64,000 bases of DNA from assembly GCA_900323505.1 (NCBI GenBank), contig OOIN01000032.1:372001-436000 (forward strand), read 5' to 3'. The DNA is from Ustilago trichophora (Eukaryota > Basidiomycota > Ustilaginomycetes > Ustilaginales > Ustilaginaceae). Made by a program: the position numbers and the translations under genes. Positions 48,119 to 58,612 of this stretch are shown one piece after another; within the stretch, counting starts at the first letter, position 1; each line of letters begins with the position of its first letter. The notes beneath the pieces were generated by a model. That model made no database searches and was not told the DNA's origin. It was given only the letters and a program-made list of their open reading frames with translations.

Positions 48119-50356
48119 TTAGTTGAAGGCAGCCAGTGTCGCCTTGCCATCCACCTTGTCCATGGGCAGCTTCTCTACGAAAGCAGCCGTGCACTTGGCC
48201 ATGGTTGGTGATGCGCGCGAGATGGGGTCCGTCTGGTAGAAGTTCTCGATCGGTCTCAACAGAGGGGTTCCCGAGACCGACGACTTGGCAAGCTTGGCGA
48301 GCTCCTCAACTGCCAATGGAGCCGAGGTTGTCGATGGCTCAGCAACCTCGTATCGCACAAGAGTGGGCGAGATCTCAAACATGCGGTCTCGTACATCCAA
48401 GATGTCGTTGTATGGCAGCGTGGCTCCCATCACCTCGGAGAGTGCACGCACAATCTTCCAGTCGTCACGGGCTGCACCGGGTGGTGGTACCGCCGCACGA
48501 GTCACCTGGGTTCGGCCCTCGGTGTTGACATATGTGGAAGCCTTTTCGGTGTATGCAGATCCGGGCAAGCAGACGTCGGCGAACTGAGCGCCCACATCAC
48601 CGTGGTGGCCCTGGTAGACGACAAAGGCGTCGCGGGGAATGCTTTCGGGGTTGATCTCGTCGGCGTTGAGCAGGTAGATGAATTTGGGTGTGGTCTTGGC
48701 AGCCGCGGCCGAGGGGGTGAAACCAATGTCGAGCGCACCAGTGCGCGATGCCTCGCGCTGAAGAACGTTGTAGCCATTCCACTCGCCGTTGAGCAGCTTG
48801 CTCTTGTTGGCCTTGACCAGCTCAGCGAGGTTACCGAGGATGGCCTTGCCATCGGGATGCTCAGCAACAGCGCTTCCAACGACGATCATGGGCTTCTTGG
48901 CCTCCTTGAACTTCTTGGCAAAGGCGCCCTTGCCGGAGAGGAGCTCCTGAACAGCCTTTGCGTCAGTGCCGACGTGGTCGTACTCGTAGGTGAGATCGAC
49001 CTTCTCGCCGATGAGGCCAACGTCGAGCTCACGGTGGAGGTAAGCCTTGCGAATTCGGGTGTTGACAATGGCAGCCTCGTGGCGGGGGTTGGTGCCGACA
49101 AGCAGCAGGACGTCAGCCTCCTCGATGCCGGGGATGGTGGTGTTGAAAGTGTAGTTGGATCGGAAGTCGACGCCGTAGACAGGAGCCTGGTCGCCGTTGA
49201 TCTGATCGGTGGCGAGGTTGTCCGAGCCGAGCTTGTTGACGAGGTCCTTGAGCACGACCATCGACTCGACATCAGCGAGCGAGCCGGCAACAGCCTTGAT
49301 CTCGTCACCCTTGGCACCGGACGAAGCGAGACCTTCGGCGATGGTGGCAAGGGCCTCGGGCCACGAGGCGGGCACGAATCGGTCACCCTGCTTGATGAGA
49401 GGGGTGGTGAGACGCTGGTACTTGAGACCGTCGTTGGCGAATCGGGTCTTGTCGTTGATCCACTCCTCGTTGACATCGTCGTTGGTGCGGGGAAGGATGC
49501 GCATGACCTGAACACCGCGCGAGTCGACACGGATGTTGGATCCAACAGCATCGAGAACATCCACCGACTCGGTCTTCTTGAGCTCCCAAGGACGAGCGTG
49601 GAAAGCATAGGGCTTCGAGGTGAGGGCACCAACGGGGCATAGGTCGATGATGTTACCAGACATCTCCGAGTTCATGGTCTTCTCAATGTAGGTACCGATC
49701 TGGAGGTCGTTACCACGGCCGGTGGTACCCATCTCCTGGACACCGGCAACGTCGTTGGCGTATCGGACGCATCGGGTGCACTGGATGCAACGGGTCATGA
49801 CAGTCTTGACGAGAGGGCCGAGGTTCTTGTCCTCGACAGCTCGCTTGCCTTTGATCTCGTGGAAGCGCGATCGGTCGGAGCCGTATCGCATCGACTGGTC
49901 CTGAAGATCACACTCTCCACCCCAATCGCAAATGGGGCAATCCAATGGGTGGTTGGCGAGAAGGAACTCCATCACACCCTCACGAGCCTTGGCGACCAGG
50001 GGAGTGTCGGTGAAGATCTGCTGCCCGGGCATAGCGGGGAAGGCACACGAGGCGAGGGGCTTGGGTGCACCCTTCGACTCGACGAGGCACATTCGGCAGT
50101 TACCAGCGACCATGAGTCGCTCGTGGTAGCAGAATCGGGGAATCTGAGCGCCAGCCTTCTCACAAGCCTGAATAAGAGCGGTACCCTGCTCGACCTCGAT
50201 CTCCTTGCCGTTGATGGTGAGCTTGACCATCTTGGGAGGGGCGGGAGCGGGAGTAGCCTGACTACGCGAAGCAGAGGTGGCGAAAGAGCGAGCGGCAACG
50301 CTACCGCGAGGAGCGAGGCGGACGGCCGAACTGGAAGCGGCCAGAGAGCGCAACAT
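48119..50356 (-). CDS. nuo-78: NADH:ubiquinone oxidoreductase 75/78-kDa Fe-S subunit (complex I)
   Basis: The largest peripheral-arm subunit of mitochondrial complex I (NDUFS1), passing electrons from NADH along Fe-S clusters. The protein has 745 residues, the usual size. Residues 1-35 form an Arg/Ser/Ala presequence (LRSLAASSSAVRLAPRG). A 2Fe-2S ferredoxin domain follows: C-x10-C-x2-C-x13-C in CYHERLMVAGNCRMC and on to ASC. The His-Cys 4Fe-4S motif is HPLDCPICDWGGEC, and the second 4Fe-4S set is CIQCTRC plus IDLCPVGAL. The remainder is a molybdopterin-oxidoreductase-like domain (NDDVNEEWINDKTRFANDGL, LLVGTNPRHEAAIVNTRIR) without its cofactor role in this family. All key cysteines are present and the gene is intronless. 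Confidence 0.96.
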   Translation of the reverse strand: MLRSLAASSSAVRLAPRGSVAARSFATSASRSQATPAPAPPKMVKLTINGKEIEVEQGTALIQACEKAGAQIPRFCYHERLMVAGNCRMCLVESKGAPKPLASCAFPAMPGQQIFTDTPLVAKAREGVMEFLLANHPLDCPICDWGGECDLQDQSMRYGSDRSRFHEIKGKRAVEDKNLGPLVKTVMTRCIQCTRCVRYANDVAGVQEMGTTGRGNDLQIGTYIEKTMNSEMSGNIIDLCPVGALTSKPYAFHARPWELKKTESVDVLDAVGSNIRVDSRGVQVMRILPRTNDDVNEEWINDKTRFANDGLKYQRLTTPLIKQGDRFVPASWPEALATIAEGLASSGAKGDEIKAVAGSLADVESMVVLKDLVNKLGSDNLATDQINGDQAPVYGVDFRSNYTFNTTIPGIEEADVLLLVGTNPRHEAAIVNTRIRKAYLHRELDVGLIGEKVDLTYEYDHVGTDAKAVQELLSGKGAFAKKFKEAKKPMIVVGSAVAEHPDGKAILGNLAELVKANKSKLLNGEWNGYNVLQREASRTGALDIGFTPSAAAAKTTPKFIYLLNADEINPESIPRDAFVVYQGHHGDVGAQFADVCLPGSAYTEKASTYVNTEGRTQVTRAAVPPPGAARDDWKIVRALSEVMGATLPYNDILDVRDRMFEISPTLVRYEVAEPSTTSAPLAVEELAKLAKSSVSGTPLLRPIENFYQTDPISRASPTMAKCTAAFVEKLPMDKVDGKATLAAFN

Positions 50357-51293
50357 TGTGACGATAGGTTGTGTTGGTGTGACTCGTGTTTGAATACTGA
50401 TGTGCAGGTGCGAGTCGAAAAGGCGCGGGCGACGTGCAAGAGAAGGTGGAAGAGAGCCGCGCTATGTGCGTCTCACCTGATGTGGCTGTCAGGCGTAGCG
50501 TGTAGAAAGGGTGGCGAAAGGAGAAAAGGGTGAGAATGATGGTGGTGATGATGGTTATGGAGAAGTGAAACGATGTAGCGCGCCAAACCCGATTTGCGAT
50601 GGTCCGCGAGCAATGAGCCAAAACCAGCCAGCCCGCCAGTCAAAGGTTGACTAATTCTAAAGAGATGATCCCACGCTTGCTCTGTGTTGCGATCTCTCTC
50701 TCTTTCTCTCTCTATCTCTTTCCTCAGAGGATCTTCCAAATCCAAGCTCACACACACACGCCTGAGAAATTTCAGCTTGTAGAGCCACAGCGCGCGAGAC
50801 GAACAGTTTTGAACTCATTCGACTAAATACAGGGCAGCGCACCTGCCAAGTTCTTTTCTCGCCATTTTGTATTTTTCAAAGCTCGTCCTCCCTCTCCCAC
50901 TCCTCTACCCTTCCGGTCCAACGGTCTGCCCAATCAGGAGGCTGACGTTTGGGAGGCACATTTCGGTTCCGCTTTGGTTTTTTTTTCAATCTGTTCACGC
51001 CTCAGAACGTAACACTGAACACTTTTCTCTCTTTCCACTTGACCGACCACATGGCAACCAGATCAGCTTGATCTTCCTTCATGCTATGCATCGACCAGTG
51101 CAACCTTCCCTCTTCCCATGGCCCCTCACGTCATCGAGACTGCGACAGCGAGTACTCAGCTTCTATACACCAACGGAGATGACGAGTTGTTACGATGCAA
51201 AGCTTAGTGGTATTGCAAAGCTGATTAGGGCCGGCATTAAGACTTTCTACACAAGCGCGGCTATGTATGTCTCTGTTCTTCTCTTTTGGCGAA
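50357..51293. other. Intergenic region between the complex I subunit and Aha1
   Basis: This carries the promoter of the complex I subunit gene (CT/GA-rich around 50690-50720) and the 3' region of Aha1. A plus-strand frame at 50867-51370 overlaps the last Aha1 exon and has no motif. No further gene is called. Confidence 0.6.
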
Positions 51294-52387
51294 TTAAAGG
51301 ATGGTACCCAGACTATTATCGGCAACAGATACAGCAGAAAAGCATTGGTGTCAGCAAGCAAGCCATGTAAACAGAGCTATCGTCAGATCTCACACACACT
51401 CTCTCTCTTGCAATGTGATACTCACCCCATCGACTTGAGGCCTCGGATGTAGTAGGTCTCGAGGTTCTTCTCTACCACCTCCTCATCACCAGAGGGAGCG
51501 CCGCTGAGCACCAGCTCGAGCTTGGTCGAGTCACCGCCTTCAGTGAGATTGACTGCCAATGTGCCGTAGTGTCCCTCGGGGAACTGGGGGGTGCGCCACT
51601 TCTGAATGAGCTGCTTAGGTGCATCCACGCTGACCACCTTTCCGGTCACGTTACCGCCAAAGAGAGCAAAGTCGGCATCTGGCTTGGCCTCGAATTGCGC
51701 TGGTGCTCGTGTCCACATGGGGATGCGTGATGGGTTGGTGAGAAGGTCCCACAGGTCGGAAATGCTGACGGCCAGCTCGCTGGATACGCGAACGTCGCTC
51801 GAACTAGTCGACACGGTTGGCTTGGGCTTGGAGGCAGCAGCTGCGGCAGATGTGTTGCTTGCGGCAGCGCCTGCAGATGTTGTGTTGGTGGTAGGAGTAG
51901 CAGCTCCAGGAGTAGAAGCGGGGCTGTCGTGACCGAGGTCCTTGGCGTGGGCATCAATCAGGTTCTGGCGGAAGGAATGGAAGACGGGGCGAAGAGAAGG
52001 TGCGAGCTCCTTTCGAACGGCATCGTAGAGCTGATTGGTCTCTGCTGACGACTTGGTCGACATCTCGGTCTCGAATCGGTACTCGTCGCCCTCGTCTTCG
52101 ATTTCATGGCTCACTTCGGGGAAAGTGATGGTGCCGCTTGCCTCGGTACCATCGTCCGAAGATCCAGTCCAGGCGTAGGTGATGGAGCAGTCATAGATGG
52201 TGATCAGCTTTCCCTTTCGGTTTCCAAGCTCGACATCACCCTCGAAAGCCGAGAGACGGTCGACCTTGACGTGACCGCTCTTGCCGACTGTGACCGACTT
52301 GCCGACCGTAGCTTCGGTGATGTGGTTCTTGGCCCAAGGTGTGCAGCCCTTGGTCTTCCAGTGGTAGTGCTTATTCCAGGTCGACAT
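51294..52387 (-). CDS. AHA1: Aha1, activator of Hsp90 ATPase, with tiny terminal exon
   Basis: A cytosolic co-chaperone that stimulates the Hsp90 ATPase cycle. The start at 52387 (MSTWNKHYHW) matches the family's N-terminal WN..HW motif. The N-domain runs to about residue 155, a Thr/Ala/Ser linker to about 195, and the C-terminal AHSA1 domain from about 199 (VRVSSELAVSISDLWDLLT, IPMWTRAPAQFE, LIQKWRTPQFPEGHYGTL). Read without splicing, the frame ends in KSMG at a TGA that overlaps a consensus donor, GG|GTGAGT. Removing an intron at 51313-51425 (acceptor AATAG) adds a 19-nt last exon, 51312-51294, so the protein ends MGLGTIL. This resembles the usual Aha1 C-terminus. The spliced product is 326 residues, exons 52387-51426 and 51312-51294. 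The gene stands alone. Confidence 0.9.
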
Positions 52388-53859
52388 CTTGCGCCAATAT
52401 GGGGGGAGAGGTGTAGGAGGTTGATGGTCGGTAGCGGTTTGCTGAAAGATGCGGTATGAAAGTGAGCGAGAACACAGAACCGTGCGTTGTGCAATGTACG
52501 AAATGTCCAACTCGAAAGGCGCCGAAGAGTGGAGTTCTGTCTATGCGCACATCCTTCTCAGAAATTGCCAGAAGCACACCTTTTTCGGCATTTAGAGGTG
52601 TGTCGTGCGAAAGCTGCGCTGTTTTCCGTGTTCCGGGTCAGGGCTTGTACAGGATGCGCTCTAACATTCGACAGACTCGTCCACCGGCGACGTGGCTTCA
52701 ACTCTTTGGTCTCCTCATATCGCTGTTTGTAGACATTGACACTTCATCCGCTGCTTGCTTGATTTGCAGAGTATTCCGCGGAAGGTACATCTGAATTCAC
52801 AGTGTGGTGTAGCGTTTTGAGAGGTGGCAGGTGCACAAAATCTTCTCGCTGATTCATTTCGCGATCGTGGATCCTCCGCGCATCTTTTCGCTCTCCCTCC
52901 CGCCCATGAGTTAGTCACGTTTGCCGGTTGTCATTGCTGTGCATGCGCCACAATACGAACTTTCCAGTCTTCACTCGCCTCTCTCTCCACATGTATGTAT
53001 CTTGGCGACAGTGAAGACTTGCGAGGCAGCAAAGCAAAGACAGCCGCTTTGACAATAGGAGGCGAGTCCTGACAAAGAGACGCATCATAGACACCCTTGG
53101 TGAGAGACTGGGATACACATGGCTCCGGAGTAGCTTTTGGTGCCTGCACCACTCTGGAAAATGTTTTCCACAGACAAAGTGCCTGTCTATGGCGCTCTTT
53201 CATTCGGCTGGCGACCATTTTTGGAGTCATTCTGTATGTATTCTGCCTCAATTTGGCGGAGAATGGCTGCAAAGCCTCTTCGGATGTGCCAAAGTACTGA
53301 GTCAGCTGCCAGTGATTCGGCACAGTAGTTTAAGCTCAAAACCAAGGATCACCTATTGCGCCAGGCAATCTGCCAATCTTGGCGGGACCTGGCTACGCCT
53401 GAGCTGTTCGAATATCCCCTTTCACTCACAAAGCCGTTTTGAGTCGAGGCCTTGCGTCACTCTTAGAGACATTCAGCACCAAGTCCCGTGCATCAATATG
53501 GGGTGTCTGTCTTCAGAGAACAAAGACCTCGTGGGCTCTGAGGTAGTGGGGAGCATCGCCACGCGACGCTTACAGATACTGCAATTTTGAAGCACTTCGA
53601 GGCACAAGGCAAGTCTGTTTGAGAGCTCTATGAGTCGCTCAAATTCACAGAGTCTGTTTACCGGTTGCTCAGCCAAATAAAGGGGAAATAAAAAAAATGG
53701 CCAGACCTTGTTCTTGCCGCTACGCACTAGCCCTTCGAATCCATTCCGACCATCAGCATTGCGGACAAGACAATCACACACAGTTGAATTTGAATTCCAA
53801 ATTTGTTGCATGCTCGGGATCAGCTGGGGCACTGGCAAGATCAAGAGTGCCAAAGCAAT
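52388..53859. other. Intergenic region upstream of Aha1
   Basis: Aha1 promoter on the left. The remainder holds short frames on both strands with no motif. A minus-strand frame at 53473-53985 (170 codons) and plus-strand frames near 53190-53590 were examined and not supported. Confidence 0.5.
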
Positions 53860-54316
53860 ATGTGCGTGCAAAGAGCGAAAGGGTATACAACGAATGGTGC
53901 ACCTTGCAAGAAAACCCCCAAGAAGGCACTGAGAAGAAAAGGAAATCGGGATCACAAAAAGGGGCCCACCGGCGAGCTCAGCCACACGATCGACGCACTT
54001 CTAATCGCCGCCTATGTGCGAAGAGGTCCTTGTCGTCCTATCACGACAACCCTGCAAACGTTCCGTCTTGGTCTCGATGACGGAGTGGATCCCAGTCCTT
54101 CCAAGTTCTCTGCCAAGGGTCTCCGAATCTGGGAATCGATCTTGCGCTCGAGCCAACAATGACGGCACTGTACAGCACCAGACTCCTTCTCAACATTCAG
54201 CTGCAGCAGCGACTGAGCCCCATCAGCTCAATGTGAATACGATTCGACTGGTGGAGGCGGCCTTGGAGTTTTGGACCCACGAACAAAGCGGAAGACACGC
54301 ACCCTCGAGGCCATAA
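53860..54316 (+). pseudogene. Possible frameshifted coding remnant with CxxxxxxxGxxC-type motif
   Basis: Two abutting frames look more protein-like than their surroundings. The first, from the ATG at 53860 to a stop at 54162, contains MCVQRAKGYTTNGAPCKK, a basic stretch and GELSHTIDALLIAAYVRRG, ending ILRSSQQ. Protein-like sequence then continues in the +1-shifted frame from about 54140 to a stop at 54316 (HSAAAATEPHQLNVNTIRLV, EAALEFWTHEQ). No consensus intron joins the two, so a frameshift in an old gene, an assembly error or chance are all possible. No family is recognised. The paired Cys with G-x-P-C spacing suggests a small zinc-binding knot, by inference only. Confidence 0.25.
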
Positions 54317-55329
54317 GCTCAAAGATTCGACGAGCCACTTTCACATGGGGCCTGCCAAGCTAGACCTGCGGATCGAAGAGACGAGCATTGGTTCGATCGA
54401 AGAAACAGACGGGCTGTCTGTGGCTGTGCATCGAATCCTTTGTCTTAGCAAATTTGTTTCGGAATGACCATACGCACACACGATACTAGTGCCGTTCCCA
54501 GCGTTGCAGTACGGTCAAGCATCTACAGTATACCCCAGGCCGATGAATTGGGAGCCAGGATGTAGCATCTCCGTTCGTTCTTGCCCATAAGTCGTCTTGC
54601 TCATAATTCGCGGTGAGTCAATCTGATTAGGCCTATAGAGCCCGAATCCTTTCTCTACGCAGCTTTTACTCTGGTTGGTGCTGCAAGGTGTCGCCGCACG
54701 AGACCCTGGTGATCAATTATCGTAGGATCTGCATTTACTGCGCCACGTGGACTTGCATCAGGCAGCTGAAAGGTGCACAACCCGCATTGTCGAAAAGCTG
54801 TGGTCTATCGCAGCTCTGGATTGGAAACTGACTGCTTCTGGCTGGCAAATGAGTCGAAGTACCAAGAGGATGATGTCGAAGCTGTCTGCTGGAGCCAGAT
54901 CTGTAGACGCTAACTCAGCACAGATCCCGATGAACATGGGCTGAGCCATCGATTCAGTAGTCACACGGACCGAAGTCCTTTTGCTTTGGCTCGGCATTGT
55001 TCGTCTCTTCCCTCCGAACAAGAAGATCGTACTGTCCATCCTCCCGAATGAGAAGGATGAGTCGTCGATATCTCTCCGTAAGGCATTCGGCTCACGCCAC
55101 CCGCACTTGGTGGCACCAGATATATAAATGCCCATCTTATCGCCCCTCATGGAAAAAATGAAGGCTCACTTCGGTCCCAAACCTCCAACCTATCCTCATC
55201 CCGATATCCTGCCTCCATTCAGCAAGCCTCATCTGATCACATTTTACCCCCTACATATTCAGCGATTGCCAGGATTCACCTGGGTACTGCATCCCGCTTG
55301 CAGTTGCAACGACTGCTACAGTGCGGCGG
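54317..55329. promoter_or_regulatory. Upstream region and leader of the bZIP gene
   Basis: No gene is supported before 55120. A consensus TATA box at 55121-55128 is followed by a leader containing ATG codons at 55149 and 55158, both opening the same frame, which ends at 55460 and overlaps the bZIP start in another frame. Confidence 0.5.
55121..55128 (+). promoter_or_regulatory. TATA box (TATATAAA)
   Basis: A consensus TATA element 209 bp upstream of the first bZIP-frame ATG at 55330. It predicts a transcript starting near 55150. Confidence 0.5.
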
Positions 55330-55460
55330 ATGAGCCAAGCATTTCCGACAATCTCACCGATCTTGTCGGCTCTTCGCAACATTTCGAGCGCCTCGTTTCC
55401 AAACATGACCTTTTCCCAATTCAACGAAAGGCATCCTCATCACGCCAACACGTGGCCTAG
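55158..55460 (+). other. Upstream open reading frame overlapping the bZIP start
   Basis: From the ATG at 55158 (or 55149) this frame encodes about 100 residues, including a compact Cys segment (LHPACSCNDCYSA), and ends with TAG at 55460. It overlaps the bZIP frame by 131 bases in a different frame. No consensus splice donor joins it to the bZIP frame. It may be a translational-control uORF, or an upstream exon whose junction I could not find. Confidence 0.35.
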
Positions 55461-57276
55461 CTACATTCCCTTCCAAACCGATGGTATCGATCCATCCTCC
55501 TGGCATATAGATGCAATGGGGCCTGAATCGATTGACCCGTCTCACAGTCAGAGCGGCGACACGAATAGAAGCCAGAGTCATGACACGAGTCAGAGTGACA
55601 TGGAAGGTGGAGAGCGCGACCAGGCTCAAGAAGATCCTTCAACCTCGGGCGAGGCCACATCGCCGCCTGCTATCGATCCATCATCCTCAACACCTAATGC
55701 AAGAGCCAGCCGACTGTTTCGAGAAAGGCGAAAGGAGCGTGAAAGGATTTTAAGAGAGACGGTCGCCGAGCTTGTTGAACGCAACGCCGCCCTTGAAGCT
55801 TTGCTACTCCGTCATGGAACCGTTCCACCACCTGCGATTACTTTGCGCCACGATCTCAGCCTCCAAAGATCACAGAGCCTCGGAGGCCCTCCTATCCACA
55901 TTCCTGGAGTGACCGAGATGAGACCGCCCATGACCCCTTCCCTGTCGGAGCCGAGCAATCTTTATTGTCAACCTTCAACCTGCGGGCCTCAACCTTTTGG
56001 TGATCCCTCGGTGGCTCCTTCTCAGCCTCCAAGCACCCTGCAGGAAGGAGGGCGGTCATCTCGTATCGAGGAACAGCACGACATCGGACGTTGGGGGATG
56101 CCGCCTGCCATTTCAGACAGTCTTCCAGCTGCGTGCAATTTGGTGAGTACATGTTCAGAGACTTGATGGAAGAGAGAACGTGCTGATTGACGCTCATTAG
56201 CACTTCTGGGCTAACTTTGGTTTGAGCAGGTTCAATCTACTGGAGAGGTAGCACGTACTAGTTCAAGCAATTCTTCCTATTCGATTGCGAGTCACTCGCA
56301 TCAACAACCACAGCCCATCACCATGGTGAACCGCAGCACCAGTTCAAATCAAACCACAGGCCCGCTGCCAACCCAGCACAACTTGTATGGATCCTCGAAA
56401 ACTGGACCAGCCGATGCAGTGTTGACGCATACTCGAACGCCATCCGACTCTGCACTGCTTGCCAAGTTGCCAGCCTTGACGCCGGCTGAACAACGCATCA
56501 TTGCTGCCCGAGGCGGAGATCTTCCTGGCCACTTTCTGCCCATGGCCATGCTGGCTGAGGGCCTGCCGACTAGCCAAGTTTCTTGTCAGCAACAACCTCA
56601 ACAGCTCCAAGGACAGCACAGCGCACCTCAGGTGTGGATTCCCCATCCCAGTGCAGATCCGACTCAACGAGATACGCGACCTTTTTCGCCGAATGCAGCC
56701 ATACCAGGAGCGTCGGTGATCGAAGCTGCTTCACCGTCGAGAGGTCGAACGACAGCATCGGACCACCAATCGCCGCATCTAGGGTCGATCGCTTCTGACT
56801 TTGTCCCTTCTAGGAGAGGAGGTCCATATTCGCTGTCGCCAACCGCCATCTCCGCCATAAGCTTGCTGCAACCTGCTGCGAGACGTGAACCTCATTCGGC
56901 CTCGCCCGCGACCTGCACCTTCGCGCCTCCCGATGGAAGCCAGATGCCACCCTCTCTCCCCTGCGGTCCACCCTTAGCAGCCCAAAGCCAATCGCACGTC
57001 AGCTCCCAGAGTCAGACTCAGTCGGATGACCCCATTCGTACTTACACCGCACACTACGTACTCGAGAAGGGCGAAACGGAAGCGGATGGGGAAGACGACG
57101 AGCAAGCCCAATCTCGCGAGTCAGAAGATCCGTCTTCGCCGCTGCTGTACGAACCCGAGCATCTGACGGAAGAGGGCAAGGCGGTGAGCCGATCCCTCGA
57201 GAGGACCGAATTGTGGCGTCGAGATTTGCCTAAATTAGCAGCGTCTGACCCCGTAGCCTTCCATCAGCTTCAATGA
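55330..57276 (+). CDS. bZIP transcription factor, one intron
   Basis: A nuclear DNA-binding regulator of unknown target. Exon 1 is 55330-56142, the intron 56143-56229 (GTGAGT ... TTGAGCAG) and exon 2 56230-57276, together 619 residues. The alternative acceptor CATTAG leads to an early stop. The bZIP is textbook: N123-x7-R131 in NARASRLFRERR, first heptad Leu exactly ten residues after the Arg, then L141, L148 and L155 (ILRETVAELVERNAALEALL). The zipper is short. Flanking sequence is Ser/Pro/Gln-rich and probably disordered, and residues near the C-terminus are acidic (ETEADGEDDEQ). The start is uncertain: 55330 is the first in-frame ATG, and 55405 is also possible. The stop lies 188 bp from that of convergent Fyv6. 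Confidence 0.8.
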
Positions 57277-57464
57277 GCTGCAGATCAATCCATACGCCTC
57301 GACCATATACCCAGAGGCGCATCTCCGAATCTCGATTCGTAATCCAGCACACACAAAACCAGGTATCCTTGAATTTTACTTTCGTATTCCAGCATGCAAC
57401 TGTTTGCAGGCCGGGTGCTTTGTGGGTATCGTTGGTAGAGTTGCTATACTTTGTTGAATGTGTG

Positions 57465-58145
57465 TCATGTCTTTTTTGCTTTTTCTTCTGCCTTGTCCGT
57501 TTGTGATGTCGCTGTAGAGCTTGAAGAAGGGCTTTTGGCAGCAACTTCGGGTGGTTGAGCAGTTGAAGAGGTCGATTTGGCCATGTTTTCCGCAATCGCA
57601 ATCGCAGTTGGAGCTGTTGCCGGCTTATTTTTCTTCTTAACCACCCCCAACAGTGTCGAGGTATTGCTCTTTCTCTTCTTACTCAAAACCTTCCCTCCAG
57701 CCGTGGTCTTATCCTTGGTGGAACCATCATCGTCCTGTGCCTTGACTGCATCTTGCTTGTCTGAAATCAACTTGCTATTCTGTATCAACCGCTGGTCATC
57801 CGACCCTATCCCTCCACTATTGGCCTTTGCAGCTCTAAACAACTCCACCTCCTCCCTCTCCCTCCTAAGTCTTTCCATCTCTTCCTTCCTCTTCATCTCC
57901 TTGACCTGAGCTAAAAATTCACTCTCGCCCTCATCTATGCCTCTGAACTGATTCGAGAGCTTGTACATCTCGTCATATTTGGCATCTTTTTCCTGTTTGT
58001 TGGCTTGGAGCTTTTCAAAGAGGCTGCGTGGATCGTAGTCTTCTGCAGAAGAAGAAGAGCGGTTGGACGAGGTACGGGCGGCTTCGAGATCTGACTGCGA
58101 TACAAAGCGCGAGCTTACACTGCTCGAGGAAGGTTTGCTGGTCAT
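57465..58145 (-). CDS. FYV6: Fyv6 / NIP30 (FAM192A) family protein
   Basis: A 226-residue nuclear protein with the FAM192A/Fyv6 N-terminal domain; yeast Fyv6 acts at the second step of splicing and the human protein binds the PA28-gamma proteasome activator. The conserved block is RFVSQSDLEAAR, then DPRSLFEKLQANKQEKDAKY, DEMYKLSNQFRGIDEGE and FLAQVKEMKRKEEMERLRRE, about residues 12-105. The C-terminal half is Lys/Ser/Ala/Thr-rich with a basic cluster (SKKRKSNTSTLLGVVKKKNK) that could be a nuclear localisation signal. The start at 58145 (MTSKPSSSS) is the first true ATG in frame. It converges on the bZIP gene. Confidence 0.88.
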   Translation of the reverse strand: MTSKPSSSSVSSRFVSQSDLEAARTSSNRSSSSAEDYDPRSLFEKLQANKQEKDAKYDEMYKLSNQFRGIDEGESEFLAQVKEMKRKEEMERLRREREEVELFRAAKANSGGIGSDDQRLIQNSKLISDKQDAVKAQDDDGSTKDKTTAGGKVLSKKRKSNTSTLLGVVKKKNKPATAPTAIAIAENMAKSTSSTAQPPEVAAKSPSSSSTATSQTDKAEEKAKKT

Positions 58146-58528
58146 AGTTGATAAGGATTTATTGGACAGGGCCGTGGAGAAGGGTACAAGTGTCGCCAAG
58201 GTGGGGTAGGGTAGGAGAGTCGATTTGCCTTCGTGGATGGAAGAACAGTTGCGCAGGTGTAAAAAAAAAACGTCTGCTGCTGATAGGACAAGATTTCAGT
58301 AGAATGTAAGCCTCAGATGGGTCAAAGATCGGATCAAAAAAGGCAGGAGTAGTCGCTGCCAAGTCCTTTGTCTAAATCTGAAAGGTAGGCGGGGATGGTG
58401 GTAGGTGCGAAGAAAGGACCCTTTCAACAGGTCCAAAATTTCACGTCTTCTACGCAGTGTGGAGGCTTCTACTTCCGACACCCGCACACCGCCACCTCTT
58501 CTTCCACCCTGCTTCCCTCTGGCCCCGT

Positions 58529-58612
<84 letters not shown>

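Noticed and set aside
53499..53589. Plus-strand ATG beginning MGCLSS, resembling an acylated G-alpha N-terminus
   Set aside because: It stops after 30 codons, and none of the G-alpha GTP-binding motifs follows in any frame within the next 2 kb.
53473..53985. 170-codon minus-strand frame
   Set aside because: It overlaps the more protein-like plus-strand remnant and has mixed hydrophobic composition without motif or promoter.
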